Positions 1 to 8,333 of a stretch of DNA of 64,000 nt are shown piece by piece. The position numbers and the translations under genes were made by a program. The stretch is from Pseudomonas gessardii (GTDB lineage: Bacteria > Pseudomonadota > Gammaproteobacteria > Pseudomonadales > Pseudomonadaceae). The DNA is taken from NCBI RefSeq assembly GCF_001983165.1, contig NZ_MNPU01000031.1, forward strand, positions 1 through 64,000. Direction: 5' to 3'. How positions within the stretch are numbered: position 1 is the stretch's first letter; each line of letters starts with the position of its first letter. The notes under the pieces are model-generated. The model did no database searches. It had not been told where the DNA came from and saw nothing but the letters and a program-made list of their open reading frames with translations.

Positions 1-655
1 CTCTTGCCCCACCACTCGGTGCCTCGCCTAGGCTCGGCATGCCCGCAGTCAGGCATTGCTCCGTGGGCCCGCCGCGATCGGCCATCCCTGGCCGTGTCGC
101 GGCTACCCCGGCATCCATGCCGGGGTACCCACTGCGCAATACCTGCCTGCGGCCATCGTGGTTTAACGGGGCGCCTGAGATCAAGATCAAAAGCCAGATC
201 AAAAACAGAGCAACAGCAACAGCAAAGACGGGGCGCGAAGCTGCATTCCCCCCTGTGGGAGCTGGCTTGCCTGCGATGGCGGTTCATCAGCCAATACATT
301 TATCGACTGATACACCGCCATCGCAGCGATGCGGCGACCCGACAAGCCAGCTCCCACAGGTATATGTGTACGCCTCGACGATCAGGTCGGCTGTCAGGCC
401 GCCTCGCTTTGCTTTTGATCTGAGGCGCCCCGTTAAACCACGCTGGCCGTCATCCGATTTTGATTTGGGGGGTAACCCGGCAGGACGCCGGGTTAGCCGC
501 GCTGGGCCATGGATGGCCCATCGCGGCGGCCCCCCAAATCAATGTCGGATGACGGGCACACCGAGCCTAGGCGAGGTGCCGAGTGGTGGGGCAAGAGCGC
601 TTTGCTTACTTTGGCGCTCTTCCAAAGTGAGCCGCCGTAAGGGCGGAACCAATAG
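1..655. repeat. Large compound palindromic repeat element, left end probably outside the window
   Basis: Positions 1-37 and 561-597 are inverted copies (35 of 37 match by eye), and 159-195 is an inverted copy of 411-440 apart from a 6-base insertion. Each arm also folds on itself. The right arm has an outer stem GTCATCCGA/TCGGATGAC enclosing TAACCCGGC/GCCGGGTTA and GGGCCAT/ATGGCCC hairpins, and the left arm has an equivalent set. The tail 598-655 carries the TTGCTTACTTTGGCGCTC and CGCCGTAAGGGCGGAACC sequences that often border such repeats in fluorescent pseudomonads. I see no gene in 1-783. The element resembles large intergenic repeat families of P. fluorescens genomes, but I cannot assign a family name. 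Confidence 0.7.
252..360. repeat. REPIN (inverted REP pair) in the centre of the large palindrome
   Basis: CCTGTGGGAGCTGGCTTG at the left end is matched by the reverse complement CAAGCCAGCTCCCACAGG at the right end. The inner parts, GCGATGGCGG and CCGCCATCGC, also pair. This is the two-REP hairpin arrangement called a REPIN. It lies between the two arms of the 1-655 element. Confidence 0.85.
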
Positions 656-783
656 CCGCCGTGACCGCAGCAACGGATATGTACACAACCCCGCCATCAC
701 CAACAAGCCAGCTCCCACAGCAGTCCACGCATGCCCCAACGAATATGCCTGCGCCGAGCCCAATGTCGCTACAGCATGGGCAG

Positions 784-2424
784 TTACTTGGGATACAGCG
801 GCGGCAAGCTGGTGCTGTCGGCCACCGGCGCCTGTTCGCGCTCGGCCATGGGAATGGCCTTGATCGCCCGCCACAGCTCCTCACCCTGCCAATACTGGCC
901 GGTTTCGCTGTAGAGCGCGCCGTTCAGCCCATCCAGGGCATCGGACAAGGGCACAAACCGCGCCGCCATGTCCGCCAGGGTTTCCGGTTGTTGGCGTGCC
1001 CAGGCATCCAGCGCCTGGCGTGTGGCCTGGGGGTCATTGGCCTGGCTCGCACGCTTGAGGTCGTCGAGCAAGGTGCGGGGGCTGGGCCCGGTTTGTGCGG
1101 CGCGCTGGATTGCCGGGCGGGAGCGGGCCCGCCACCACAGGCCGAAGCCGAGCAGGGTGGTGCCGGCGAGGAGCAGGCTGGTAAGTTGCCAGATCCACAG
1201 GCGGCCATCGTCCGGTGCGGTGATTACGGTGGGGGTGGCCGGGGTGTCGACCACCAGGCTCGGGTTGACCGCCACTTGCAGGGTGCGGGCCGGCAGGCTG
1301 GTGCGTTCCAGATGGTCTTCATGGGTGTTCCACCACACCACCTCCACCGCCGGCAGCTCCAGGGCGCCGGCGCGGTTGGGCACCAGGGCCTCGCGGTCTT
1401 CGCGGCTGCCGATCACCCCGCGCTCGCTGCTCTGGTTGCTCAACACCGGCTGGTCGGGGTAACGCCGCAGGCCGGCGATTTCGGTGCTCGGCAGCGCCGG
1501 TAACTGGGCACTGGCCAAGCCTTCGGCCTTGAGGGTGAGGATGCGGGTCAGGGAGTCGCCGACCTGCACGTTCGTAGGTTCCGGGTTCCAGCTTTCACCC
1601 AGGCTCAGGCTGCGCGCCGGCAGCCAGGGGGCGTCTGCGGGGTACAGGGCCGGCTTGGGCTTGACCGTCAGGGGGATTTCGGTGGAATTGACATGCAACA
1701 GCTTGCCGGGCCTGGGTGCCTGGGGCGTGGTGCCCTGGGCCGGGCGCGGTTCGACTTGGGTGGCACTGAATATTTGCGCCGGGATCAGCAGTTGCCCGCT
1801 GTGTTGCGGGTAGATCCCATAGCGCATTTCGATCACGCCGTGGCGCACGCCGTTGATGACTTTTTCATAGGTGCGCGAATCGCCCACCTGCTCGACCCGC
1901 GCGTCAGACAACTGCAACGGCGTCAGGCTGCTGTCGTCATACAGCGCCACCGAGTGGTAGATGCGCACCGTCAGCAGGGCCTGGGCCTGCACATAGACGC
2001 TGCCCTCATCGAGGCTGGCTTCGATGAATACCGGTTCCAGTTGATTATCACTGTCCTGGCCCAGGGTTTCGTCCACTTGCAGGCTGATCGCCTGGGTCTT
2101 GAGTTCGCCCAGTTGCAGCGGCGGGATCACCACGGTGCCGGTGGTCTTGGGCTGCAAGGTGATGATCCAGCGAGTGGTGGCGTGGTTGCTGCCGTCAAGG
2201 GTGGTGAGTTGGTTGATCTGGCGGGTGCCACGCACGTCGAACAGCGGGTCCAGGGGCGCTAGGTCCGGCTTGCCGAACTGGGTGACGTCGTTGGACTCGA
2301 TTGTCAGCTCCACCGTTTCCCCGGAATTGACGCGGCTGCGGTCGATACTGGCGGCCAGGTCGGCCGCCTGGGCGTGACCGGCCCACAGCGCTAGCAATAA
2401 GACAAAGGGGGTGCAGCGGCTCAT
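784..2424 (-). CDS. batD: BatD-like membrane protein (oxygen tolerance family)
   Basis: Last gene of the moxR-bat operon. BatD proteins are membrane-anchored, with large periplasmic beta-rich domains, and are thought to work with the von Willebrand A proteins BatA and BatB in envelope stress tolerance; the biochemical role is not established. The 546-residue product starts at the ATG whose first bases overlap the batB stop (ATGA), with AGGACA just upstream. Residues 1-20 form a signal peptide (hydrophobic run, cleavage after HAQA). A single transmembrane segment lies near 412-431, followed by a cytoplasmic tail of about 115 residues. A longer in-frame reading upstream has no signal peptide and runs into batB, so I rejected it. 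Confidence 0.85.
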   Translation of the reverse strand: MSRCTPFVLLLALWAGHAQAADLAASIDRSRVNSGETVELTIESNDVTQFGKPDLAPLDPLFDVRGTRQINQLTTLDGSNHATTRWIITLQPKTTGTVVIPPLQLGELKTQAISLQVDETLGQDSDNQLEPVFIEASLDEGSVYVQAQALLTVRIYHSVALYDDSSLTPLQLSDARVEQVGDSRTYEKVINGVRHGVIEMRYGIYPQHSGQLLIPAQIFSATQVEPRPAQGTTPQAPRPGKLLHVNSTEIPLTVKPKPALYPADAPWLPARSLSLGESWNPEPTNVQVGDSLTRILTLKAEGLASAQLPALPSTEIAGLRRYPDQPVLSNQSSERGVIGSREDREALVPNRAGALELPAVEVVWWNTHEDHLERTSLPARTLQVAVNPSLVVDTPATPTVITAPDDGRLWIWQLTSLLLAGTTLLGFGLWWRARSRPAIQRAAQTGPSPRTLLDDLKRASQANDPQATRQALDAWARQQPETLADMAARFVPLSDALDGLNGALYSETGQYWQGEELWRAIKAIPMAEREQAPVADSTSLPPLYPK

Positions 2425-4157
2425 CGAGTCTTGTCCTGATGTTGTTGCTGTTCGTACCAGAATTTGCGTCGCAACAACTCGCCGGGGTTGTCCGGGATCT
2501 GTCGCAGCCACTGTTCCAGGGCCTGGCGGTGCTCCTCGTCGAGGTTGCTCTCGGTGGGGCGCAAGGGCGGCGTCGTGGTTTGTTCGTCGCCCAGTTCGCT
2601 GCCGGGTACTTCGTTGTTGCCGGCAACGGGCGGGGTGCCGGTTTGTGTGTCAGCCGTGCCTGCCTGGCCCGCGCCCTGGGGCGATTGCTCGCCGCCGTTG
2701 GCCTGCTGGCCGCTGTCGCCCGGTTGTGCAGTTTGGCCGGGTTGGGTGGATTCGTCATCCTCGTTTTTTTCCGGTGCGGGCGGCTCAGGTTCCGGTTCTT
2801 CCAGCAGCAGGCTCTCGACAAGGGCTTTGTTTTTCAGGGCGGGCTGCAAGTCCGGCTGGGCTTCCAGGGCTTGCTCATAGGCGTCTATCGCGGCTTCCAG
2901 CTCACCGGTGCGGGCCAGGGCATTGCCACGATTGTAGTGGGAATAGGCATCACTGCCTTCGGCAAAACGTCGGGCCGCCTCCGCATAGTTGCCCGCCTCG
3001 TACAGGGCGACACCCTGCCATTGCGGGTTTTCAAAGTGTTCGGCGGCTTCGGCCGGGCGTTTGTGCTTGAGCAGGTACTGGCCCTGTTGATCGGGGCGCA
3101 GCCACAGGTCGTCAAAGCTGAACGCGTAGCTCGGCTGCGGCGCGGCCAGGAGCAGCAACGGCAGGCAGAACAGCCAGCCACGGCGCCCGGCGCAGGCGGC
3201 AAGCAGCAGCAAGGGCAGCAATAGCCAGTAACCCTGGTCGGCCCAGGTGTCCAGTTGCAGGCGCTGACCGTCGTCGCGCAGGTTTTGCGGGCCGTCCAGC
3301 AGGCCCAGGCCGCGCAGGTCCTTGTCGTCCAGGCGGGCCTGGCGATAGCGGCCACCCATTTCGCTGGCAAAGGCCTTGAGCGTCGGGCTGTCCAGGCGCG
3401 GGATCAGGATCGCGCCTTGTTCGTCCTTGAGGAACTCGCCACTTTCCTGGGTCACTGGCGTGCCTTCACGGCTGCCGATGCCGAGGATCGACAGGCTCGG
3501 CGCCTGGCCTTGCAGCAGCAGGCGAATGCCCTGGCGTTCCTGCTTGGACAGCGACGAGCCAATCAACAACAGGCGACCCTGGCCCAGGCCGCCGTGCTTG
3601 AGCAGGCCCAGGGCTTTTTCCACTGCCAGGTCGGCACGATGGCCGGCCTCGGGCATGATCGACGGGCGCAGGGCTTCCAGCAGGTTGCGGCTGGTGGCCA
3701 GGTCGTCGGACAGCGGCACCAGCGTGTGGGCGCTGCCGGCATACACGACGATGGCGGTCTGCGCATCGCTGCGCGCCTGCAGCAGATCCACCAGCTTGCG
3801 CCGCGCCTGCTCCAGGCGGTTGGGCGGGCTGTCGGTGGCAAGCATCTCCGGCGTCAGCTCCAGCAGCACCACCAGCGGGTCGGCGGGCTTCTGGCTGATC
3901 TGTTCGACCCGTTGCCAGCCGGGGCCGAGCAAGGCCAGCACCGCCAGCAGCCAGGCCAGGCCCAGCAACAGCCATGGCGACTTGCTTTCCCGGCCATTGC
4001 CGCCACTGAGCAGGGCGGCGTGGAAGGCCGGCGGCAGGATCATCTGCCAGCGCCCGGCGCGTTTTTGCCGATGCCACAGTTGCCACAGCAACCAGCCGAG
4101 GACGGGCAGCAGCAACAGCCACCAGGGGCGGAACCAGTGCGGCCATAAAGCGATCAT
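2421..4157 (-). CDS. batB: BatB-like von Willebrand A protein fused to TPR repeats
   Basis: 578 residues. Two N-terminal membrane helices (about 12-28 and 62-80) precede a von Willebrand A domain (about 93-290). Two further hydrophobic stretches follow (about 310-345), then a TPR region (about 370-450) and a long acidic, Q/G/P-rich tail. The TPR part corresponds to what is a separate BatC protein in some bacteria, so this is the fused BatB/C form. The metal-site motif (DxSxS) is degenerate: the equivalent stretch near residue 98 reads LLELTPEML, so this domain probably does not bind metal in the usual way. The gene overlaps batA by 4 bases at its start and batD by 4 at its end, implying translational coupling. 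Confidence 0.85.
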   Translation of the reverse strand: MIALWPHWFRPWWLLLLPVLGWLLWQLWHRQKRAGRWQMILPPAFHAALLSGGNGRESKSPWLLLGLAWLLAVLALLGPGWQRVEQISQKPADPLVVLLELTPEMLATDSPPNRLEQARRKLVDLLQARSDAQTAIVVYAGSAHTLVPLSDDLATSRNLLEALRPSIMPEAGHRADLAVEKALGLLKHGGLGQGRLLLIGSSLSKQERQGIRLLLQGQAPSLSILGIGSREGTPVTQESGEFLKDEQGAILIPRLDSPTLKAFASEMGGRYRQARLDDKDLRGLGLLDGPQNLRDDGQRLQLDTWADQGYWLLLPLLLLAACAGRRGWLFCLPLLLLAAPQPSYAFSFDDLWLRPDQQGQYLLKHKRPAEAAEHFENPQWQGVALYEAGNYAEAARRFAEGSDAYSHYNRGNALARTGELEAAIDAYEQALEAQPDLQPALKNKALVESLLLEEPEPEPPAPEKNEDDESTQPGQTAQPGDSGQQANGGEQSPQGAGQAGTADTQTGTPPVAGNNEVPGSELGDEQTTTPPLRPTESNLDEEHRQALEQWLRQIPDNPGELLRRKFWYEQQQHQDKTR

Positions 4158-5242
4158 CGACGCCTCCGCAAGCGCAGGCGTTTAAGGCGTTGCCGCCATT
4201 GCGGGTGCTGTTGCAGGAAATGGCCCTTGGTCGAGAGTTTATTGAGCAGCCGTTGCAGGGCGTTGTCCGGCCAGCGTTCCTGGATCACCAGCAGCAGGCT
4301 GAGAAACAGCGCCAGGGCCAGCGGCCCGCTATACAGCGCCTGGGTCGGGCGGGCCTGGGTTGGTTGTTGCGCCACCGGCTCCAGCTGGTCGAGGGTTTGT
4401 TTGATCGCTTGCAACTCGGCGCCGTCATGGGCGCGGAAATACTGCCCGCCGGTGGTCTGGGCGATGGCCTTGAGCGCCGGCTCGTCGAGGTCCAGGCTGG
4501 GGTTGAGGCCGAGCATGCCCAGGCTGCCGGTCTGTTCGGGGCTGGCGCCAATGCCGATGGGGTAGATTTTCACGCCTTCTTCGGCGGCCAGGCGGGCGGC
4601 GGTCAATGGGTCGATTTCGCCGCCATTGTTGGCCCCGTCGGTGACCAGGATCAGCACCCGGCTTTGTGCCGGGCGTTGCCGCAGGCGCTTGAGGGCCAGG
4701 CCAATGGCGTCGCCAATCGCGGTGTTTTTCCCGGCGATGCCGATGCGTGCCTCATCCAGCCAAGTGCGCACGGTGCGCCGGTCGAAGGTCAGCGGTGCCT
4801 GCAGGTAGGCCTGGCTGCCAAACAGGATCAGGCCAACACGGTCGCCCTCGCGGCTTTCGAGAAAGTCGCCAAGCAGGTGCTTGACCAGGTTCAGGCGGCT
4901 GACGTCTTCGTCCTGCCATTGCATATCGGGGAAGTCCATGGAGCCGGACACGTCCACCGCCACCAACAGGTCGCGGCCGCTGGCGGCAATCGGCAACGGT
5001 TCGCCAAGCCATTCCGGGCGGGCGGCGGCGGTCAGCAGCAACAACCACAGCACCACGAACGGCGCTTGTTGGCGCCAGCCCGGCAGGTTGATGCGCGCGC
5101 GGCGCCGGGCCAGCCCTTCGAGGTCGCCCAGAAAGCTGACTTTCAAGGCCGGCTCGCCGCTGTCGGCCACCGGCAGGATCAGCCGCATCAGCCAGGGCAG
5201 GGGCAGCAGGGCAAAGACCCACGGCCAGGCGAACTCAAACAT
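4154..5242 (-). CDS. batA: BatA-like von Willebrand A domain membrane protein
   Basis: 362 residues with the Bat-family layout: an N-terminal hydrophobic helix, a second near 62-74, a von Willebrand A domain from about 90 to 280, and a C-terminal helix near 310-325. The metal-ion-dependent adhesion motif is intact (DVSGSM, D97 to S101), unlike in the downstream batB product. The two VWA proteins probably interact, BatA supplying the functional metal site; that pairing is inferred. The start overlaps the end of the DUF4381 gene by 8 bases and the stop overlaps batB by 4. Confidence 0.87.
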   Translation of the reverse strand: MFEFAWPWVFALLPLPWLMRLILPVADSGEPALKVSFLGDLEGLARRRARINLPGWRQQAPFVVLWLLLLTAAARPEWLGEPLPIAASGRDLLVAVDVSGSMDFPDMQWQDEDVSRLNLVKHLLGDFLESREGDRVGLILFGSQAYLQAPLTFDRRTVRTWLDEARIGIAGKNTAIGDAIGLALKRLRQRPAQSRVLILVTDGANNGGEIDPLTAARLAAEEGVKIYPIGIGASPEQTGSLGMLGLNPSLDLDEPALKAIAQTTGGQYFRAHDGAELQAIKQTLDQLEPVAQQPTQARPTQALYSGPLALALFLSLLLVIQERWPDNALQRLLNKLSTKGHFLQQHPQWRQRLKRLRLRRRR

Positions 5243-5729
5243 GTTTGCGAATCCAGGTGTCGACCGCTTGCGTCAGGCCGGCGATGGCCTTGTCGTCGAG
5301 CTTGCATTCGGGTTTGTAGGCGCCCTCGACGAGGACCATCCAGCGCGTGAGGCCGGCGGCGGGGCAGCGGTTGTCGAGAAAGGCCAGCCATTTGCGCCCG
5401 TTGAGGGTGTGGCTCTGGCTGTAGGGGTAGTCGTTGCGGCACAGGCGCTTGAGCAGGCCGTTGAGCTGCTGCAGCCAGGCGCCGGCCGGTGCGCCGTCGT
5501 AGGGCTTGGGCATCAGCGCCAGTTCCGCGAGGGCGGCAATACGCAGCGGGTCCAGGGGCTGTTCGGCCCGGGCCAGGGGGCGTTTGCTCGGCAGGAAGCG
5601 CCGCAGCCGCCACAAGCCCCAGCCCGCCAGGGGGATCAGCGCCAGCAACAGCCACCAGCCCGGCGCCGGCGGCCAGAAACCAATGGCCGGTGGGGCGATC
5701 AGCGGTTGCAACTGGTCCAGGCTGCTCAT
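5235..5729 (-). CDS. DUF4381 family membrane protein of the Bat operon
   Basis: 164 residues. One N-terminal transmembrane segment (about 20-40, beginning after an FWPPAPGWW stretch) is followed by a basic cytoplasmic domain with conserved Trp and Tyr residues. DUF4381 proteins sit between DUF58 and batA in bat operons of proteobacteria and have no known activity. The ATG start (MSSLDQLQ) overlaps the stop of the DUF58 gene (ATGA). A longer reading upstream is low-complexity Arg/Ala-rich sequence lying inside the DUF58 gene and is not credible. Confidence 0.8.
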   Translation of the reverse strand: MSSLDQLQPLIAPPAIGFWPPAPGWWLLLALIPLAGWGLWRLRRFLPSKRPLARAEQPLDPLRIAALAELALMPKPYDGAPAGAWLQQLNGLLKRLCRNDYPYSQSHTLNGRKWLAFLDNRCPAAGLTRWMVLVEGAYKPECKLDDKAIAGLTQAVDTWIRKHV

Positions 5730-6658
5730 GGCTTTTTCACCGGGCGTTGCGGGTTGAGGTATTCGCGCAGTTGCTCGACCATTTCGCTCTGGGTGCTCAA
5801 TGGCATCAGCAGTACCCGCAGTTTTTGCGCGAGCAATTCCCAGCGGGCGATGCGTGCTTCGGCCTGGGCCTTGTAGGCCTGGCGCAGCTCGAAGTTCAAG
5901 GTGTCGATTTCCAATTGCGCGCCGCGCTCGGCGAAACGCAGCAGCCCGGCGGCGGGCAGTGCGTGGTCCAGCGGGTCTGAGACCGGCAGCAGCAACAGGT
6001 CGCAATGGCGCGACAACAGGCTCAGTTGCTGCTCGGCGCCCTCGGTCAGGGCGCGCTCGTCACAAATCACAATCACCAGGCTGCCGGGGCGCAGCACTTC
6101 GCGACCACGGCGCAGGGCCATGCCCAGGGCGTCGGCTTCGGGGCGGCTCTCGGTGTTGAGGCTCTGGTTGACCCGTACCAGGCGGTTGAGCAGTTGCAGC
6201 AGGCTTTGCTTGCTGCGCCGGGGCTTGATTTCGTAGTGCTCGTTATCGCCGAACACCAGGCCGCCGACCCGGTCGTTGTGGCCCAGCGCGGCCCAGCCGA
6301 TGAGGCTGGCGGCCTGGGCGGCGAGGACCGACTTGAACATCAGCCCGGAGCCGAAAAACAGCCGGCAGCTTTGCTCCACCATGATAAAGATCGGCCGTTC
6401 GCGCTCTTCGTGGAACAGCTTGGTGTGGGGCTCCTGGGTGCGGGCGGTGACGCGCCAGTCGATGGTGCGCACATCGTCGCCGGCCTGGTACACCCGCACC
6501 TGATCGAAGTCCACACCGCGCCCGCGCAGTTTGGAGTGGTGCAGGCCGATCAACGGGCTGCGCTGGCTGGGCGTGGAAAACAGCTGTACTTCGCGCACGC
6601 GATGGCGCATCTCGATCAATTCGCTGAGGCTGACATGGATCCCGTCGCCGGCATTCAT
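5726..6658 (-). CDS. DUF58 domain protein
   Basis: 310 residues. The protein carries the DUF58 signature around RTIDWRVTARTQEPHTKLFHEERERP (cited as the span near residues 65-95), followed by a degenerate VWA-like fold. DUF58 proteins are standard partners of MoxR AAA+ ATPases; the pair is thought to remodel or mature metal-dependent or envelope proteins. I chose the ATG (MNAGDGIHV) 5 bases after the moxR stop. A TTG three codons upstream overlaps that stop and is the alternative; neither has a strong ribosome site. Confidence 0.85.
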   Translation of the reverse strand: MNAGDGIHVSLSELIEMRHRVREVQLFSTPSQRSPLIGLHHSKLRGRGVDFDQVRVYQAGDDVRTIDWRVTARTQEPHTKLFHEERERPIFIMVEQSCRLFFGSGLMFKSVLAAQAASLIGWAALGHNDRVGGLVFGDNEHYEIKPRRSKQSLLQLLNRLVRVNQSLNTESRPEADALGMALRRGREVLRPGSLVIVICDERALTEGAEQQLSLLSRHCDLLLLPVSDPLDHALPAAGLLRFAERGAQLEIDTLNFELRQAYKAQAEARIARWELLAQKLRVLLMPLSTQSEMVEQLREYLNPQRPVKKP

Positions 6659-6663
6659 GGAGA

Positions 6664-7623
6664 TCAAGCGACGGCTACGACGTCGAGAATACGCTGCACC
6701 ACGCGGTCCTGGTCGATGCCGGCCGCTTCGGCCTCGAACGACAGAATGATGCGGTGGCGCAGTACATCGAACAGCACCGCCTGGATATCTTCCGGGCTGA
6801 CAAAGTCACGCCCGGCCAGCCAGGCGTGGGCGCGGGCGCAGCGGTCAAGGGCAATCGAGCCTCGGGGGCTGGCGCCATAGGCAATCCACTCGGCCATTTC
6901 CGCGTCGAACTTGGCCGGGGTGCGCGTGGCCATGACCAGTTGTACCAGGTATTCCTCCACGGCGTCGGCCATGTACAGGCCGAGGATTTCCTTGCGCGCG
7001 GCGAAAATCGCCTGCTGGCTGACCCGCCGCTCGGGCTTTGTCTCGCCATTCAGCGCTTCGCCACGGGCCTGTTGCAGGATGCGCCGCTCCACGGCGGCAT
7101 CGGGGAAGCCGATCTTGACGTGCATCAGGAAGCGGTCGAGCTGGGCTTCGGGCAGGGGATAGGTGCCTTCCTGCTCGATGGGGTTCTGCGTGGCCATTAC
7201 CAAAAACAGCGGCGACAGCTCGTAGGTGCTGCGCCCGACGCTGACCTGGCGCTCGGCCATGGCTTCGAGCAGGGCCGACTGGACCTTGGCCGGAGCACGA
7301 TTGATCTCGTCCGCCAGCACCAGGTTGTGGAAGATCGGCCCTTGCTGGAACACGAAACTGCCGGTTTCCGGACGATAGATCTCGGTGCCGGTGATGTCGG
7401 CGGGCAACAGGTCGGGGGTGAACTGGATACGATGGAACTGTGCTTCGATCCCTTCGGCAAGCTCCTTGATGGCCTTGGTCTTGGCCAGGCCGGGAGCGCC
7501 CTCTACCAGCATATGGCCGTCGGCGAGCAGGGCAATGAGCAAACGCTCGATGAGTTTTTCCTGGCCGAGAATCTGCGTAGAAAGAAAGGTTCGCAGCGCG
7601 AGCAGCGCTTCACGATGTTCCAT
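6664..7623 (-). CDS. moxR: MoxR-family AAA+ ATPase
   Basis: First gene of the operon; 319 residues, typical for MoxR. The Walker A motif is GAPGLAKT (about 42-49), Walker B is LVLADEINRAP with D105/E106, and the following PAKVQSALLEAM helix is characteristic of MoxR. The AAA+ lid domain occupies the C-terminal third. MoxR ATPases act as chaperones for VWA-containing partners, here DUF58, BatA and BatB. The start is the ATG before Glu-His; the TTG one codon earlier is less likely. The upstream region (7624-7885) holds only a REPIN, so the promoter must lie close to the gene. Confidence 0.9.
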   Translation of the reverse strand: MEHREALLALRTFLSTQILGQEKLIERLLIALLADGHMLVEGAPGLAKTKAIKELAEGIEAQFHRIQFTPDLLPADITGTEIYRPETGSFVFQQGPIFHNLVLADEINRAPAKVQSALLEAMAERQVSVGRSTYELSPLFLVMATQNPIEQEGTYPLPEAQLDRFLMHVKIGFPDAAVERRILQQARGEALNGETKPERRVSQQAIFAARKEILGLYMADAVEEYLVQLVMATRTPAKFDAEMAEWIAYGASPRGSIALDRCARAHAWLAGRDFVSPEDIQAVLFDVLRHRIILSFEAEAAGIDQDRVVQRILDVVAVA

Positions 7624-7784
7624 CAAGGACGGTTCCTGGAAAGATGAGCCTGGGGATTGGGAAAAATGCCAAGGCCTGGGGGGCCTACTTTAATGCATTG
7701 GAGGGGCTGGCGACTAATGAACCAGGGGGTATTTTTTTGCGATCTGTAGGAAAGGTCTGAGGTTTTTGGCGTTTATAAGGGTCT

Positions 7785-7866
7785 CATCGCGGCGATGCGG
7801 CGACCCGACAAGCCCGGCCTCCCACAGGTGGGGGCGGGCTTGTCGGGTCGCCGCATCGCCGCGATG
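7785..7866. repeat. REPIN of a divergent REP class
   Basis: CATCGCGGCGATGCGGCGAC at the left end and GTCGCCGCATCGCCGCGATG at the right end are perfect inverted arms around a short GC-rich loop. Length is 82 bp. The cores CCGACAAGCCC and GGGCTTGTCGG differ from the commoner GGGCTTGCCCGCG type in this window. It lies between moxR and the convergent-side small gene. Confidence 0.8.
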
Positions 7867-7885
7867 GCGATTTAGCAGGTGCCCA

Positions 7886-8239
7886 TCAAGGCGTGCGGAT
7901 GTAAGTGCCAGTGCCCTTGAGAATGTTCTGCAGGGTTTCTTCTACCTCGGCCAGGTCCGCCTCAGCGGTACCGTGATTGATCTGCAGGTGGTCGCTGCCG
8001 CCCAATGCGTCCTTGTCCGCCGCACCGATTTCCACCAGGAGGGTGGTCGCGCTCAGGGTGATCTTCAAGCCTTCCAGGGTCGAAGGCTCGTAGTCCCAGG
8101 TCAGTTCAACCTCGTCCTCATCTGGATAACGCGACAGCATGAACATCTCGCCATGGGTACCGTGGCAGCAGAGCATGGCCATGTTGTCTTCTTCGTCGTC
8201 GCAGGGGGTGGCGAGCAGGTGGGTGGTGGTCAGTTGCAT
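7886..8239 (-). CDS. Hypothetical small acidic protein
   Basis: 117 residues; I do not recognise the family. The product is acidic (CDDEEDN, YPDEDEVELTWDYEP) with no signal peptide or membrane segment, so it is probably cytoplasmic. It contains two adjacent cysteines (LCCHGTHGE). The start at MQLTTTHLL is supported by an AGGACT ribosome site 8 bases upstream. A longer reading upstream extends into the end of the next gene and was rejected. Codon use is normal for the genome, so it is likely a genuine conserved Pseudomonas gene of unknown role. Confidence 0.6.
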   Translation of the reverse strand: MQLTTTHLLATPCDDEEDNMAMLCCHGTHGEMFMLSRYPDEDEVELTWDYEPSTLEGLKITLSATTLLVEIGAADKDALGGSDHLQINHGTAEADLAEVEETLQNILKGTGTYIRTP

Positions 8240-8333
8240 GTAGAGTCCTGTCTGGAAAGGCGGCTTCAAGGCCGGCAGGCCTTGATTCTGCCATTGCATC
8301 GGGCTTTGTGTCGGCTTTTGTATCAAGCGGGCA

